64,000 bases of DNA from Paenibacillus endophyticus (GCF_014192395.1 NZ_JACHXW010000010.1:16014-80013), one strand, 5' to 3'; numbered from the stretch's first letter, positions 36,917-46,420 are shown. Made by a program: numbers and translations. The notes: generated by a model from the letters alone, not told the origin.

Positions 36917-38128
36917 CTATTGCGCATCCACTTGGAACACTATGCCTATTCGCTCCAGCGCCCAATCGACTTCTTCCTTCGTAACCGTTAGCGGCGGCGC
37001 AAAACGAATCGTCGTTGCATGCGTCTCCTTGCAAAGCAGCCCCTCCGCCATTAGCTTCTCGCAATACGGCCTTGCCTCTACATGCAGCTCCAGCCCGATA
37101 AACAACCCTTTGCCGCGAACCTCTTTGATGGCAGGGTGTCGAATGGCGGCAAGCTTAGTTGCAAAATATTGCCCTAGCTCATTAGAGCGGTCCGCTAACG
37201 CTTCTTCCTCCATCACCTCAAGCGCCGCGACCGAAACCGCGCATGCTAACGGATTTCCGCCAAATGTCGAACCGTGTGAGCCTGGTTCGAATACGCCCAA
37301 TATGTCATCATGGGCAGCGATGGCCGAGATCGGCATAACCCCACCGCCTAATGCCTTGCCCATGATGTATACATCTGGCTCCACTGATTCCCAGTCGCAT
37401 GCGAATCGTTTGCCGGTGCGTCCAAAGCCCGTCTGGATTTCATCCGCAACAAATAACACGTTGTTTCGCTTACACAACTCATAGGCACGTGCAAGATAAC
37501 CCTCAGGAGGAATGATAATGCCTGCCTCACCTTGAATAGGCTCAATCAGAAAAGCTGCCGTATTCGGCGTAATCGCTCGTTCAAGCGACGCGAGATCGCC
37601 ATAGGGCACAAGCTTGAAGCCGGGCGTAAACGGGCCAAAATCCTTCTTGTATTCTTCAGAGGATGAGAACGAAGTGACCGTTATCGTCCTTCCATGGAAA
37701 TTGCCGGTGCATACGATGATTTCCGCTTGATCCTGCGGTACGCCCTTTTGCCGGTAAGCCCAGCGGCGAACGGCTTTCACAGCCGTCTCAACCGCCTCGG
37801 CTCCGGTATTCATAGCCAAAATTTTTGTTTTACCCGTGTACGCAACGAGTTTTTCATAAAATTGCGCCAAGGCGTCATTATGAAAGGCGCGCGAGGTTAA
37901 AGTCACTTTATCCGCTTGCTGCTTAAGCGCGGCTATAATTTTCGGATGCCTATGCCCATGGTTCAGTGCGCTGTAGGCACTGAGCATATCCATATACCGA
38001 TTCCCTTCCGGATCCGTCACCCATACGCCCTCTGCCTCTGAAATGACAATAGGGAGCGGATGATAATTATGAGCGCCGTATCGGTCAGACTGCTCCATAA
38101 CGGACGAAGTCGTCTTTAAAGTTTTCAT
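36917..38128 (-). CDS. rocD: Ornithine aminotransferase
   Basis: About 403 residues, a class III PLP aminotransferase that transfers the delta-amino group of ornithine to 2-oxoglutarate. Lys258 in [15 protein letters not shown] is the Schiff-base lysine; [15 protein letters not shown] precedes it, and [16 protein letters not shown] at the N-terminus and [11 protein letters not shown] are ornithine-aminotransferase signatures. ATG 38128 was chosen: an upstream in-frame ATG (38161) overlaps the ribosome binding site GGGGGAG and the operator. First gene of the rocD-rocF-ProDH-P5CDH operon. The promoter and an overlapping TTGTATACAA operator are just upstream. Confidence 0.94.
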   Translation of the reverse strand: MKTLKTTSSVMEQSDRYGAHNYHPLPIVISEAEGVWVTDPEGNRYMDMLSAYSALNHGHRHPKIIAALKQQADKVTLTSRAFHNDALAQFYEKLVAYTGKTKILAMNTGAEAVETAVKAVRRWAYRQKGVPQDQAEIIVCTGNFHGRTITVTSFSSSEEYKKDFGPFTPGFKLVPYGDLASLERAITPNTAAFLIEPIQGEAGIIIPPEGYLARAYELCKRNNVLFVADEIQTGFGRTGKRFACDWESVEPDVYIMGKALGGGVMPISAIAAHDDILGVFEPGSHGSTFGGNPLACAVSVAALEVMEEEALADRSNELGQYFATKLAAIRHPAIKEVRGKGLFIGLELHVEARPYCEKLMAEGLLCKETHATTIRFAPPLTVTKEEVDWALERIGIVFQVDAQ

Positions 38129-38151
38129 TTGAAGGTTCACTCCCCCTAAAT

Positions 38152-38161
38152 TTGTATACAA
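38152..38161. promoter_or_regulatory. TTGTATACAA operator, site B, over the rocD -10 box
   Basis: A perfect palindrome centred 28 bp upstream of the rocD ATG. It contains the presumed -10 hexamer TATACA, so a protein bound here would block RNA polymerase directly. Confidence 0.7.
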
Positions 38162-38182
38162 TATTCAAATTCTGGTGTAAAA
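38154..38182 (-). promoter_or_regulatory. rocD operon promoter
   Basis: On the minus strand TTTACA (-35), a 17-bp spacer and TATACA (-10). It begins just after the T-run of the transporter operon terminator, so terminator and promoter are packed together. Confidence 0.6.
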
Positions 38183-38210
38183 AAACCTGGATTGGTTCTT
38201 ACCCACCAGG
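38179..38210 (-). terminator. Terminator of the amino-acid ABC transporter operon
   Basis: Stem CCTGG / CCAGG extended inward by GGT/ACC, followed on the minus strand by a seven-base T-run, 23 bp beyond the ATPase stop. Confidence 0.78.
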
Positions 38211-38232
38211 AATGTTATTTCCATATCTATGC

Positions 38233-38955
38233 CTACAATACTTTGGCCAAAAAGTCCTTCGTACGCGGATGCTGCGGATTCTGAAAGACATGCAGCGGTA
38301 TTCCTTCTTCGACTATGCAGCCCCCGTCCATAAACAGCAGCCGATCGCCAACCTCACGTGCAAAGCCCATTTCATGCGTAACAATGACCATGGTCATTCC
38401 GTTTTGTGCAAGCCTCTTCATAACTTCAAGCACTTCCCCAACCATCTCTGGGTCCAGCGCCGATGTCGGTTCATCAAAAAGCATCACGCTTGGTTCCATC
38501 GCAAGCGCCCTTGCAATGGCTACCCTCTGCTTCTGCCCGCCGGACAGCCGATCCGGGTACGAATCATGTTTATCCTCCAGCCCGACAACACGCAGGAGCT
38601 CCATCGCTCTAGCATTTGCCTTTTCGTTGGACAGCTTCTTCAGCTTGCGCGGAGCAAGCGTCAGATTCTCTAGTACGCTCATATGCGGAAATAGATTGAA
38701 ATGCTGGAACACCATGCCCATTTCTTGGCGAATTTGATTAAGCTCGGATTGCTTATTTGTGATCAAGCTATTATTAAGCCGAATTTCACCGGAAGTCGGC
38801 TGCTCCAAGCGATTCAAGCAGCGAAGGAACGTGCTCTTGCCCGAGCCGCTGGGGCCAATGACGACGACAACCTCACCTTTGCGGATCTCCGTATCTATTC
38901 CCTTTAATATTTCAAGTTTACCGTAGGATTTACGCAGCCCGTTAACGACAATCAT
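38233..38955 (-). CDS. Polar amino-acid ABC transporter, ATP-binding protein
   Basis: 240 residues, GlnQ/ArtM type. Walker [11 protein letters not shown]-loop [18 protein letters not shown], signature [15 protein letters not shown], Walker [14 protein letters not shown] and the switch His in IVTHEMGFA are all intact. Start overlaps the permease stop (TAATG). It energises the importer formed with the two upstream genes. Position between rocD and the GntR gene and the shared operator suggest arginine, ornithine or a related basic amino acid as substrate. Confidence 0.94.
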   Translation of the reverse strand: MIVVNGLRKSYGKLEILKGIDTEIRKGEVVVVIGPSGSGKSTFLRCLNRLEQPTSGEIRLNNSLITNKQSELNQIRQEMGMVFQHFNLFPHMSVLENLTLAPRKLKKLSNEKANARAMELLRVVGLEDKHDSYPDRLSGGQKQRVAIARALAMEPSVMLFDEPTSALDPEMVGEVLEVMKRLAQNGMTMVIVTHEMGFAREVGDRLLFMDGGCIVEEGIPLHVFQNPQHPRTKDFLAKVL

Positions 38956-39611
38956 TAGCTTCTCAACTTCCTCTCCAATACGGCAAGCAGCCTGGATAAC
39001 GTAAACGTCATTGCAAAATATAAGGCGCAGGCGACCAACAGCGGTTCCATCGGCGAGAAGGTGATGCTCTGAACCGTGCGGGCGTTATACATCAACTCCG
39101 CTATTCCGATAACCGAAATAAGCGAGGAATCCTTAATAATAATTATGAATTCATTCCCAATGGCAGGGAGCATGTTACGAAATGCCTGTGGCAAAACAAT
39201 ATATCGCAGCGTCATTCCCCGGCTGAGGCCCAAGGAGCGAGCGGCCTCTGTCTGCCCCTTGTCAATGGCTTCAATCCCTGCACGAAACACTTCTGCCATG
39301 TAGGCCGAGCTGTTGATGGTCAAAGCGACAACGCCCGAAATAAAGGGCGGCAGATTAATGCCGAACCCCGTCAAGCCATAATGGATAATAAAAATTTGTA
39401 CGAGCATCGGAGTCCCGCGTATGACCTCAATATAAGCTGAAGCGAGGAACTTGACCGGCCACCACCGAGAGATTCGCATCAAGGCAAACAATACGCCAAG
39501 CAACGTGCCTAGCGCCACGCCGAAGAATGATAACTCCAGCGTGACCCAAGCTCCCCTCAAAAATGTAGGCCAATATTCTGCCACAAAGCTAAAGTCTAAA
39601 TCCATATCCAA
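38955..39611 (-). CDS. Polar amino-acid ABC transporter, permease
   Basis: 218 residues, HisM/GlnP type with about five helices. The N-terminal [30 protein letters not shown] and the conserved cytoplasmic coupling loop [28 protein letters not shown] (EAA motif) are typical. It would act as a homodimer with the ATPase. It is 16 bp after the binding-protein gene. Substrate as inferred for the operon. Confidence 0.93.
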   Translation of the reverse strand: MDMDLDFSFVAEYWPTFLRGAWVTLELSFFGVALGTLLGVLFALMRISRWWPVKFLASAYIEVIRGTPMLVQIFIIHYGLTGFGINLPPFISGVVALTINSSAYMAEVFRAGIEAIDKGQTEAARSLGLSRGMTLRYIVLPQAFRNMLPAIGNEFIIIIKDSSLISVIGIAELMYNARTVQSITFSPMEPLLVACALYFAMTFTLSRLLAVLERKLRS

Positions 39612-39627
39612 CTACTCCGTCCGTTCT

Positions 39628-40452
39628 TTATTCTCCAACCAGTTCATTAGCTTCAACGACAAACTGGTCAATGGCGCCGCTTGACTTCAAACGGGCGATA
39701 GTCCCATCGATTTTGTTAAGCAGCTCTTGCTCACCCTTTTTAACCGCAATCGATACGCCAGCCTCTTCTTCAGGCTGCTCGATTTTCACTTCAGAAACCA
39801 CGATGTCTGTTTGGGCAACCGCGTATTGGTCCGCAACCGGCTTCTCCAGGATGATTGCATCTACCCGGCCGCTCTTAAGCTCCATCACCAGCTCCGGAAT
39901 TTTGCCGAGAGCCGTTAGCTTGGCATCTGCGATTTCCTGCGCGATTCCCTCTTGAATGGAGCCTTTTTGAATCCCGATTTTTTTGCCCTTCAAATCATCC
40001 AGCGTTTTAAACTGCTCTGCAGCATCTTTGCTCACCAGCACGCCTTGATCCGTTAAATAGTAGATTTCAGAAAAATCGACGTTTTTCTTGCGCTCTTCGG
40101 TTGGCGTCAAACCGGAAATAACCATATCAACCTTGCCTGTATCCAACGCTAGCAACAATCCGTCAAAATCCATATCCTGAATTTCCAGTTCTGCATTCAT
40201 ATCCTTCGCGATTTCTTTTGCAATTTCAATATCAAAGCCAATTATCGTATCCTTGCCGTCTATCGTTTTGTGGAATTCAAACGGGGCATAATCTGCGCTT
40301 GTGCCTAGAATTAGAGTCGTTTTCTCCACGGCCGGCGATTCGCTTGCAGCATTATTGGCCGTTGCCGAAGGTGAGTTTGCGTCTTTGCTTTGACCACATG
40401 CCGTCAAGACAACCATAACCGTAATCAATAGCAGCGATAACTTTTTCTTCAT
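39628..40452 (-). CDS. Polar amino-acid ABC transporter, substrate-binding lipoprotein
   Basis: About 274 residues. Lipoprotein signal with lipobox VLTAC, a Ser/Ala-rich linker, then an SBP_bac_3 domain: TLILGTSADYAPFEF, IIGFDIEIAKEIAKDM, VDMVISGLTPTEERKKNVDFSEIYY and the hinge GKKIGIQKGSIQEG. The Arg in TPTEERK binds the alpha-carboxylate in this family. ATG 40452 was chosen because GGGAGAG lies 6 nt upstream; the frame extends to 40467. First gene of the operon. Ligand likely a basic amino acid, from context only. Confidence 0.92.
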   Translation of the reverse strand: MKKKLSLLLITVMVVLTACGQSKDANSPSATANNAASESPAVEKTTLILGTSADYAPFEFHKTIDGKDTIIGFDIEIAKEIAKDMNAELEIQDMDFDGLLLALDTGKVDMVISGLTPTEERKKNVDFSEIYYLTDQGVLVSKDAAEQFKTLDDLKGKKIGIQKGSIQEGIAQEIADAKLTALGKIPELVMELKSGRVDAIILEKPVADQYAVAQTDIVVSEVKIEQPEEEAGVSIAVKKGEQELLNKIDGTIARLKSSGAIDQFVVEANELVGE

Positions 40453-40517
40453 TTCCATCTCTCCCATTTCTTTATCTCGTTTAGTTTAAAATCCCCCGAA
40501 CAGGCTCGGAGTTAAAT

Positions 40518-40527
40518 CTGTATACAA
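40518..40527. promoter_or_regulatory. CTGTATACAA operator, site C (ABC transporter promoter)
   Basis: One mismatch to the perfect palindrome of sites A and B. It lies about 66 bp upstream of the binding-protein ATG and covers a possible second -10 box TATACA (with CTGACA 16 bp upstream). This is similar to the rocD arrangement. Confidence 0.6.
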
Positions 40528-40548
40528 TATACATAAGTGATGTCAGTA

Positions 40549-40577
40549 ATTATAACATCGGCTATAGCTATGTACAA
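40549..40577 (-). promoter_or_regulatory. Promoter of the amino-acid ABC transporter operon
   Basis: On the minus strand TTGTAC (-35, 40572-40577), a 17-bp spacer and a consensus TATAAT (-10, 40549-40554). Operator site C would lie about 15-25 bp after the transcription start. Confidence 0.65.
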
Positions 40578-40651
40578 TGTTTTTTTATGTATATGCTGTT
40601 CATTGCGATTAAAGGTCAGATTTCCTAACATGTATAGTAGCGTACATTTGC

Positions 40652-40681
40652 TTGTATAACGTTATGATCAGGTGTTAAAAT
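40652..40681 (+). promoter_or_regulatory. Candidate promoter of the GntR regulator gene
   Basis: TTGTAT (-35), an 18-bp spacer and TAAAAT (-10). The -35 lies in TTGTATAACG, which matches the left part of the operator and could allow weak autoregulation. A small hairpin ACCTTTA (40753-40759) / TAAAGGT (40765-40771) sits just before the ribosome binding site. Confidence 0.4.
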
Positions 40682-40788
40682 AGTAAAAACAACGGATGCC
40701 GGACTTTACATAACTATTTAATTGCGACATCACCATATAAATAATCACAATCACCTTTACCCGTTAAAGGTAGAAAAGAGGTCTCCGC

Positions 40789-41433
40789 ATGCAAGCGCCA
40801 AAATATCAGTCCTTAAAGGACCATGTTTACGAATATATTGCACAAAAAATACAAGATGGCACGCTGCTCCCCAATCAAAAAGTAAATGAAGCGGAGATTT
40901 GCAAAAAGCTGGATATTAGCCGCACGCCAACGCGCGAGGCTTTGTTCCAGCTATCCTCGGACAATCTTCTGGACTATTTGCCAAGACGGGGTTTTACCGT
41001 CAAAGCCTTTGATCCCAAGAAAAAACTAGATTTCTCTCGTATTATCGGCGTATTGGATGCGCTTGCAGCTACACTGTGCATCGAGCAGCTGAGTGATTCA
41101 GATATGAAAGCGATGGAGGGTATCGTCGATAAGATCGACCTGGATATCAGCCATCAGCATTTCTTAGATTATTATATGGACCAATACAACTTCCATGACA
41201 TTTACATAAAGAAATGCGATAATCCCGTGCTAATCGAAACGCTAAACTCTTTGAAAAACAGCTTCATTCGCCAATCTTACGCAAGTGAAGACAAACAGAA
41301 GCTTGCTGACGTTCTCAAGGAAGTCAACGCGGAGCATCGCAAAATTTTAGAGTTGTTCCGGTCAAAGGACAAAGAGGCCTTGGAATGCACGCTGAAGCAT
41401 CACTGGCGTATCATAGATACGGAAATGCTGTAA
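40789..41433 (+). CDS. GntR/FCD-family transcriptional regulator
   Basis: 214 residues. Winged helix at 8-75 with the recognition region EAEICKKLDISRTPTREALFQL, then an all-helical FCD ligand-binding domain. Candidate metal or ligand-binding residues are the His in DQYNFHDIYIKKCDNP, EVNAEHRKIL and LKHHWRIID. FCD regulators bind small carboxylates or amino acids and recognise GTnnAC-centred palindromes. It is divergent from the ABC transporter and is the obvious candidate to bind the TTGTATACAA sites at 33231, 38152 and 40518. A likely repressor of arginine/ornithine/proline use, released by an intermediate; ligand unproven. GAGG lies nine bases before ATG 40789. Confidence 0.9.
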   Translation: MQAPKYQSLKDHVYEYIAQKIQDGTLLPNQKVNEAEICKKLDISRTPTREALFQLSSDNLLDYLPRRGFTVKAFDPKKKLDFSRIIGVLDALAATLCIEQLSDSDMKAMEGIVDKIDLDISHQHFLDYYMDQYNFHDIYIKKCDNPVLIETLNSLKNSFIRQSYASEDKQKLADVLKEVNAEHRKILELFRSKDKEALECTLKHHWRIIDTEML

Positions 41434-41486
41434 TATTCGGCTGTCCCAAAGGCCGTTCTCTAAACTTGTGACTTCCACTTTAGATT

Positions 41487-41531
41487 AAAAGAACCTTCAA
41501 CTCCGCTTAATCGCGAGTTGAAGGTTCTTTT
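41487..41531. terminator. Bidirectional terminator between GntR and EAL genes
   Basis: Perfect 13-bp stem GAACCTTCAACTC / GAGTTGAAGGTTC with CTTTT on the right and TTTTAATC on the left. Lies between convergent genes. Confidence 0.88.
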
Positions 41532-41586
41532 ATGCCATGCCTATTATGAAAAATTATTTCGCAGCAGCGCCGCTCTTTATGAAACG

Positions 41587-43953
41587 CTACTTCGCCGCAA
41601 TCAACTTGTTGAATTCGGCTAAAGGAAGCGGCTTGTGATAGAAGAAACCTTGCGCCTTATCGCAGCCCAGCTGTCTTAGGCGATCCCGCTGTTCCTTTGT
41701 TTCGACCCCCTCGGCGACGACCTGCTTATGAAGATCATGTCCCATGGACACGATCGTCTTCACGATTGACAATCCTCCCTGATAGGCATCCATATCCGTA
41801 ATAAAAGATCGATCGATCTTAATAATAGCGATTGGCAGTTGCCTAATTACACTTAGTGAAGAATAACCTGTTCCGAAATCGTCTATGGCAATATGAATGC
41901 CTAAAGCAACGAGCTCATCCAGCATTTTTCTCGCTACGTTCAGGTTGTTGACGACCATGCTCTCCGTTATTTCCAAACATAAGCGATCGGGCACCAGCCT
42001 GCTCGAGCGCAAGATATCCTGTACCTTGTTGACGAAGTCGGGCTGCATGAATTGCCTGGAGGAGACATTGACCGACAGCATGAAATCATCCCAGCCCTGC
42101 TCTTGCCATAGCCTTCCTTGCTGGCATGCCTCCGCGATGACCCATTGGCCGATCTCGTTAATTAATCCGGTCTGTTCCGCAAGCGTAATGAATTCTCCGG
42201 GATGCACGATGCCAAGCTCTGCAGAATGCCAGCGAATAAGCGCCTCCGCCCCAATCAGCTTACCCGTCTCCAGATCAACCTGAGGCTGGTAGTACAATAC
42301 GAACTCCTTGCGCTTAAGCGCCTTGCGCAGATGCTTCTCCAGCCTGACATCCCGCTGTACGAGCGCGATCATTTCGTTCGTGTACAAGCGATACTGATTG
42401 CCTCCGCTATGCTTCGCGTTATACATCGCAATGTCCGCTCGTTTAATGAGGCCGTCAGAGCTGTCATCGTCAAACGGATGGACGCTGATTCCAATGCTCC
42501 CGCCCAAATAAAAATCTTGGCCTTGAAGCGAAATCGGCAGCTGGAACACTTGATGGATATTCTCGGCGAGCGACACGATTTCGTCGTATTCGTGCGCTCC
42601 CCGGATTAATATAATAAACTCATCGCCGCCGAGACGAGCGAGCAGATGCCGTTTATCGACGCTGTTGTACAGCCGCTTTGCCACTTCATTCAATGCTTCA
42701 TCCCCGTATTGGTGGCCCAGTGTATCGTTAATGAGCTTAAAGCGGTCCAAATCAACGAGCATGACGCCCAGCAAAGCCTTGGAGGTTTTCACCGCTTCCA
42801 AAGAAGCCTCAAGCTCTCTATTGAAGTGATAGCGGTTCGGGAGCTTGGTCAGCATGTCGTGATGCGCCATGAAATGGACGAGGGATGCCTCTTCCTTCTG
42901 CTGCGTAATATCCCGAATGACGGCAAGCACGAATAGCCTTTCTCCTTCAGCCATCAACTCGGTATCCATCAGAATGACCCGTTTCTTCCCTGCCCGGTCT
43001 AAGATGGCAATCTCACGGTTGCGCCACGCCCCTTTGAGTAGTGATGCCTGATATTCCTCCGCTATGCTTGCCCTCTCGCTCCCTTCAATAAACGCAGCCA
43101 AAGAGAGATTCTGTACTTCATTTTCTTTCTTATAGCCAAGCACCGACAGTGCGCCGGGGTTCGCTTCCTTAATGATCATATGCTTGTCGAGCATCATAAT
43201 CGCGGTAGGTGAAAATTGATAGAGCAGCTCATACTTCTTTTTGGCAGACGGCAATATATCATATTTCATATAAATTCGCAGCGATATGCACCAGATGATC
43301 GTAACTAAAAACACAACCGAATCGGGAATGTAGAAATAAGGAGCAAGCGAGACGACCGTTACCGAAACCAGAACGGCAGCCAATAGATAATACAAATTCG
43401 CTTTAAAAAGCACTAGCCATCGCTGGCGCTCGACGATGCTTGCCGCTCGGGTCCTTGCAGCCAGGCAAATGACAAGATTTAAAATGGAGATTAAAACGAT
43501 CAATCCGAATATGATATACATGGCTGGAGCAAACAAAGCCTGCTTCCACAGCTCCTCGGATTTCACGCCTAGAAAGAAAAATCCCGTTCCTTTAGCAACT
43601 ATAAGAACGACATATAATACAAGCGGCACAGCAGAAATCATGATACATTTCGTATGCGATAATCGGTGGTAGACTTTCGCGGCAGCTAGATGAAACAGCA
43701 GACCACATCCAGCAGCAGCAATGGAAACCGGATAGATGAGATATGCCGCAAGATTCAGCGTATACGCCTCAGGAAGCAGCTGCTGCACATATTGAAAAAA
43801 AATCATAACCGCAAGCGAAGCCGTAGTAAGCGAAGCAAGCCGATTCTCCATATGATTAGCATTCCGTCTAATGATTACGAGTGAAGTATCCATTAAATAG
43901 ATGACAGGCACGATAAATAACAGCAAAAGCAGTATAGGTTGATAGTCGCTCAT
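41587..43953 (-). CDS. Membrane PAS-GGDEF-EAL cyclic-di-GMP protein
   Basis: About 788 residues from ATG 43953, which follows GAGGTGG and gives a 49-bp gap to the preceding gene; the frame itself runs back to 44076. Seven or so membrane helices (1-225), PAS (about 235-350), GGDEF with an intact RLGGDEF near 441, and EAL with GAEALIRW near 568. EAL catalytic segments LEITESMVVNN, AIDDFGTGYSSL and VVAEGVET are also intact. Both synthesis and breakdown are therefore possible. No RxxD inhibitory site precedes GGDEF. The two genes upstream on this strand encode diguanylate cyclases, so all three probably tune one c-di-GMP pool affecting motility or biofilm. Confidence 0.92.
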   Translation of the reverse strand: MSDYQPILLLLLFIVPVIYLMDTSLVIIRRNANHMENRLASLTTASLAVMIFFQYVQQLLPEAYTLNLAAYLIYPVSIAAAGCGLLFHLAAAKVYHRLSHTKCIMISAVPLVLYVVLIVAKGTGFFFLGVKSEELWKQALFAPAMYIIFGLIVLISILNLVICLAARTRAASIVERQRWLVLFKANLYYLLAAVLVSVTVVSLAPYFYIPDSVVFLVTIIWCISLRIYMKYDILPSAKKKYELLYQFSPTAIMMLDKHMIIKEANPGALSVLGYKKENEVQNLSLAAFIEGSERASIAEEYQASLLKGAWRNREIAILDRAGKKRVILMDTELMAEGERLFVLAVIRDITQQKEEASLVHFMAHHDMLTKLPNRYHFNRELEASLEAVKTSKALLGVMLVDLDRFKLINDTLGHQYGDEALNEVAKRLYNSVDKRHLLARLGGDEFIILIRGAHEYDEIVSLAENIHQVFQLPISLQGQDFYLGGSIGISVHPFDDDSSDGLIKRADIAMYNAKHSGGNQYRLYTNEMIALVQRDVRLEKHLRKALKRKEFVLYYQPQVDLETGKLIGAEALIRWHSAELGIVHPGEFITLAEQTGLINEIGQWVIAEACQQGRLWQEQGWDDFMLSVNVSSRQFMQPDFVNKVQDILRSSRLVPDRLCLEITESMVVNNLNVARKMLDELVALGIHIAIDDFGTGYSSLSVIRQLPIAIIKIDRSFITDMDAYQGGLSIVKTIVSMGHDLHKQVVAEGVETKEQRDRLRQLGCDKAQGFFYHKPLPLAEFNKLIAAK

Positions 43954-44002
43954 ATCATGTTGCCACCTCGCTTTGTATGTATAGCACTTAACAGATGCAG
44001 CA

Positions 44003-45091
44003 TCACCACATAATCCTATTCTTGCCGCTGCTTTTTGCCGAATATAGCGCTTTGTCTGCCTGTTGGAACAGCACATCGCGCGTCTCCCCCGCTTGCAGCT
44101 GATGGAAGCCGATACTAATCGTTACATGGTGCTCATCCATTTCTTCGAATCGCAGACGCTCTGTTTCTATTCGAATTCTCTCCAGCCATTCAGCAACCGC
44201 TTTTCCACTCATTCTTTTAAAAATAATGGTAAACTCCTCGCCGCCATAGCGTGACGGAATGATGCCATCCTGTGAGCAATCGCGGAGCAGCTTCCCTACT
44301 TTGCGCAACACGGTATCTCCAACCGCATGACCGAATGTATCATTGACTAGCTTGAAGTTATCAATATCGACAATAGCAAGATGAATCGGCCTATTCTCTC
44401 CTTCTTCAATCGCTGCTCGCATTCGTTCTTGAAACGTTTTATGATTCTCCAGCCCGGTCAAAGCATCCAAGCTTGACGCCTCGTGGGCAGCCTGCTGCTG
44501 CAGCCGATGCTTTTTCTCGCTCCGCAATGCGGCCTTCTCTTCCCTCATCATTTGCAGCCCGCGATTGACAATGCCAAGCGCGGCAAGCGTAACGATAATA
44601 AGAAAAGAGAAGCCCACTGCCTTCTGCGAAAGAGAGAACTCATAGCGGTAAACAGGAACGACTGTCATAACGATTAGATAGGTAATCATCGTAATCCAGC
44701 ATGCGAATAAAACCTTTCCATAATTAAAGTGCAGAATTGAAACCAATATGGGCAGGACCATTACGATTTGGACGCCCGTCACATGAGGCGAGGACAAGGC
44801 AAGCGTAATGGCGGCAAAGCAGGAGCCCAAAAAAATAATAATATAATCCTGCAGACTGCTTTTTAGACGGTAAATCACTTCTGCTACAATCAACGTTCCA
44901 AATACTAAGCTGTTTCTGATCAATACCTGCTTCTCCAAAAAAGCTGGCAATCTCTCCGGATTATCGTTAGCCACAAGCACCCAAGTCATCATTACAGCTG
45001 CTATGGAGAGGAGGCTCATCGCCCAATAGGAGAGCCGCATTCTATTATTCCAATTCGATAAATGCTTAGGAGCAGTGAACCATTTTCTCAT
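44003..45091 (-). CDS. Membrane diguanylate cyclase (GGEEF)
   Basis: 362 residues: six predicted membrane helices (1-190), a short coiled linker, then a GGDEF domain with SRYGGEEF near 282 and the metal-binding DIDNFKLVNDTFGHAVGD. It should synthesise c-di-GMP from GTP. No RxxD I-site is visible upstream of the GGEEF. It overlaps the preceding diguanylate cyclase gene by 4 bp, and both share the same layout, including RxSY/FYW near the N-terminus, suggesting duplication. Confidence 0.92.
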   Translation of the reverse strand: MRKWFTAPKHLSNWNNRMRLSYWAMSLLSIAAVMMTWVLVANDNPERLPAFLEKQVLIRNSLVFGTLIVAEVIYRLKSSLQDYIIIFLGSCFAAITLALSSPHVTGVQIVMVLPILVSILHFNYGKVLFACWITMITYLIVMTVVPVYRYEFSLSQKAVGFSFLIIVTLAALGIVNRGLQMMREEKAALRSEKKHRLQQQAAHEASSLDALTGLENHKTFQERMRAAIEEGENRPIHLAIVDIDNFKLVNDTFGHAVGDTVLRKVGKLLRDCSQDGIIPSRYGGEEFTIIFKRMSGKAVAEWLERIRIETERLRFEEMDEHHVTISIGFHQLQAGETRDVLFQQADKALYSAKSSGKNRIMW

Positions 45092-46206
45092 CCGCTCGAT
45101 CCCCCCCTTTGAAGCGGCGAGACGACACGATTCTTCCCAGCGCGTTTCGCATCGTATAAATAACCGTCCGCCAGCTTGAACAAGGCACTTTTCCCAAGCT
45201 CCTCGCTATACTCGGCTAACCCGATGCTGATTGTCACGCGCTGGCCCGCAAGCTGGGGAAATTCGGTTGAGGCGAGTCGCTCCCGAATCCGCTCAAGCAA
45301 ACGACAGCTTTCCTCCATCGTCTTGCCAGTCAGGAGCAGAACAAATTCCTCCCCTCCGTACCTTGCAGCTATGTCCTCGCTTGAGATCGACGACTTCAGC
45401 ATCAAGGCGGTTTCTTGAAGAATCGTGTCTCCGACATGATGACCAAATCTATCGTTAATGCTTTTGAAATTGTCGATATCCAGCGCAGCAAGCTGGAGCG
45501 GCATATCATACGCAGCATGCTGCTCGGTGAGCGCAGTTAAATATTCTTGATAGGTGATATGGTTATACAGGCTCGTAAGATGATCATACTTGGACGCGCT
45601 CTGTGTGGAGACCGAGTCAATGAAGGCTTCTATCTCCGAGCTTACCGCCCTCTCGAGCGATTGCCGAAGCTCTGTCCCTCTTTTCAAGATGCCAACGCCA
45701 ATTATGGCTGTCCCGATAATCATGCCAAGCAGTGCAATCAAATCATAATGATTAATCTGTGCCCGTATGGAATCGCTGACCATCAAAAATAAAAAGAGAC
45801 TGCCTAGCGTGAGCAGTACCGAGAACCACAGCCGCCGCCTGCTAAGATAGAACAATGAAACGATAATAGGGACATCCAGGCTCACATAAAGACCGTCGAT
45901 ATTTTTGCCAAACCCGAGCATGATGACCATGGCAAACACATAGCCGATTATAATAAGAACATAATCAAAATATGATTTCAAATAGCGAATGAATGCTTCT
46001 GCTATCAACAAAGCGCTAATTAAAGACGCTGCCGTCATGAAATATTGGGGAGGAAAGATATAGCTCCTGGACCATTCTTTTAATCCCCCTGAAATAAGAT
46101 GAATGCTTTCGGCTAGTATCAGAACGAGAGCAGAAAGAACCCAGTAGAAGGATAGCACCCATCGATTCCATGACCGATTATTTTTGTAACGGGTAAGCGC
46201 CAGCAT
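45088..46206 (-). CDS. Membrane diguanylate cyclase (GGEEF), paralogue
   Basis: 372 residues with six predicted membrane helices (about 15-175) and a C-terminal GGDEF domain carrying ARYGGEEFVLLL near 284 and DIDNFKSINDRFGHHVGD. The lead gene of the three-gene c-di-GMP cluster, overlapping the next gene by 4 bp. The helix pattern and order match its neighbour, so the two look like tandem duplicates that have diverged in their sensor part. No I-site motif. Signal unknown. Confidence 0.92.
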   Translation of the reverse strand: MLALTRYKNNRSWNRWVLSFYWVLSALVLILAESIHLISGGLKEWSRSYIFPPQYFMTAASLISALLIAEAFIRYLKSYFDYVLIIIGYVFAMVIMLGFGKNIDGLYVSLDVPIIVSLFYLSRRRLWFSVLLTLGSLFLFLMVSDSIRAQINHYDLIALLGMIIGTAIIGVGILKRGTELRQSLERAVSSEIEAFIDSVSTQSASKYDHLTSLYNHITYQEYLTALTEQHAAYDMPLQLAALDIDNFKSINDRFGHHVGDTILQETALMLKSSISSEDIAARYGGEEFVLLLTGKTMEESCRLLERIRERLASTEFPQLAGQRVTISIGLAEYSEELGKSALFKLADGYLYDAKRAGKNRVVSPLQRGGSSG

Positions 46207-46420
46207 TAGTCACCACTTTGCGAGTATATTTGACAGGTTATAACTTTTCACAATATTATCCATGCATTATGACCATTATAGTGCTTAACTATCGGCAGGA
46301 CAATCAATTATGAGAGATTTCATAGTGTTTCAGACCCAAAAAAAATCAGGTTCAGAACAAAACCAGAGACCTTTTGCCTACACGATTCTGCAAAAGAACT
46401 CAAACTCTCTGAGAATGAAA

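Noticed and set aside
36798..37484. 228-residue plus-strand frame across rocF/rocD
   Set aside because: Antisense to two enzymes with intact active sites; Ser/Pro-rich composition typical of a shadow frame.
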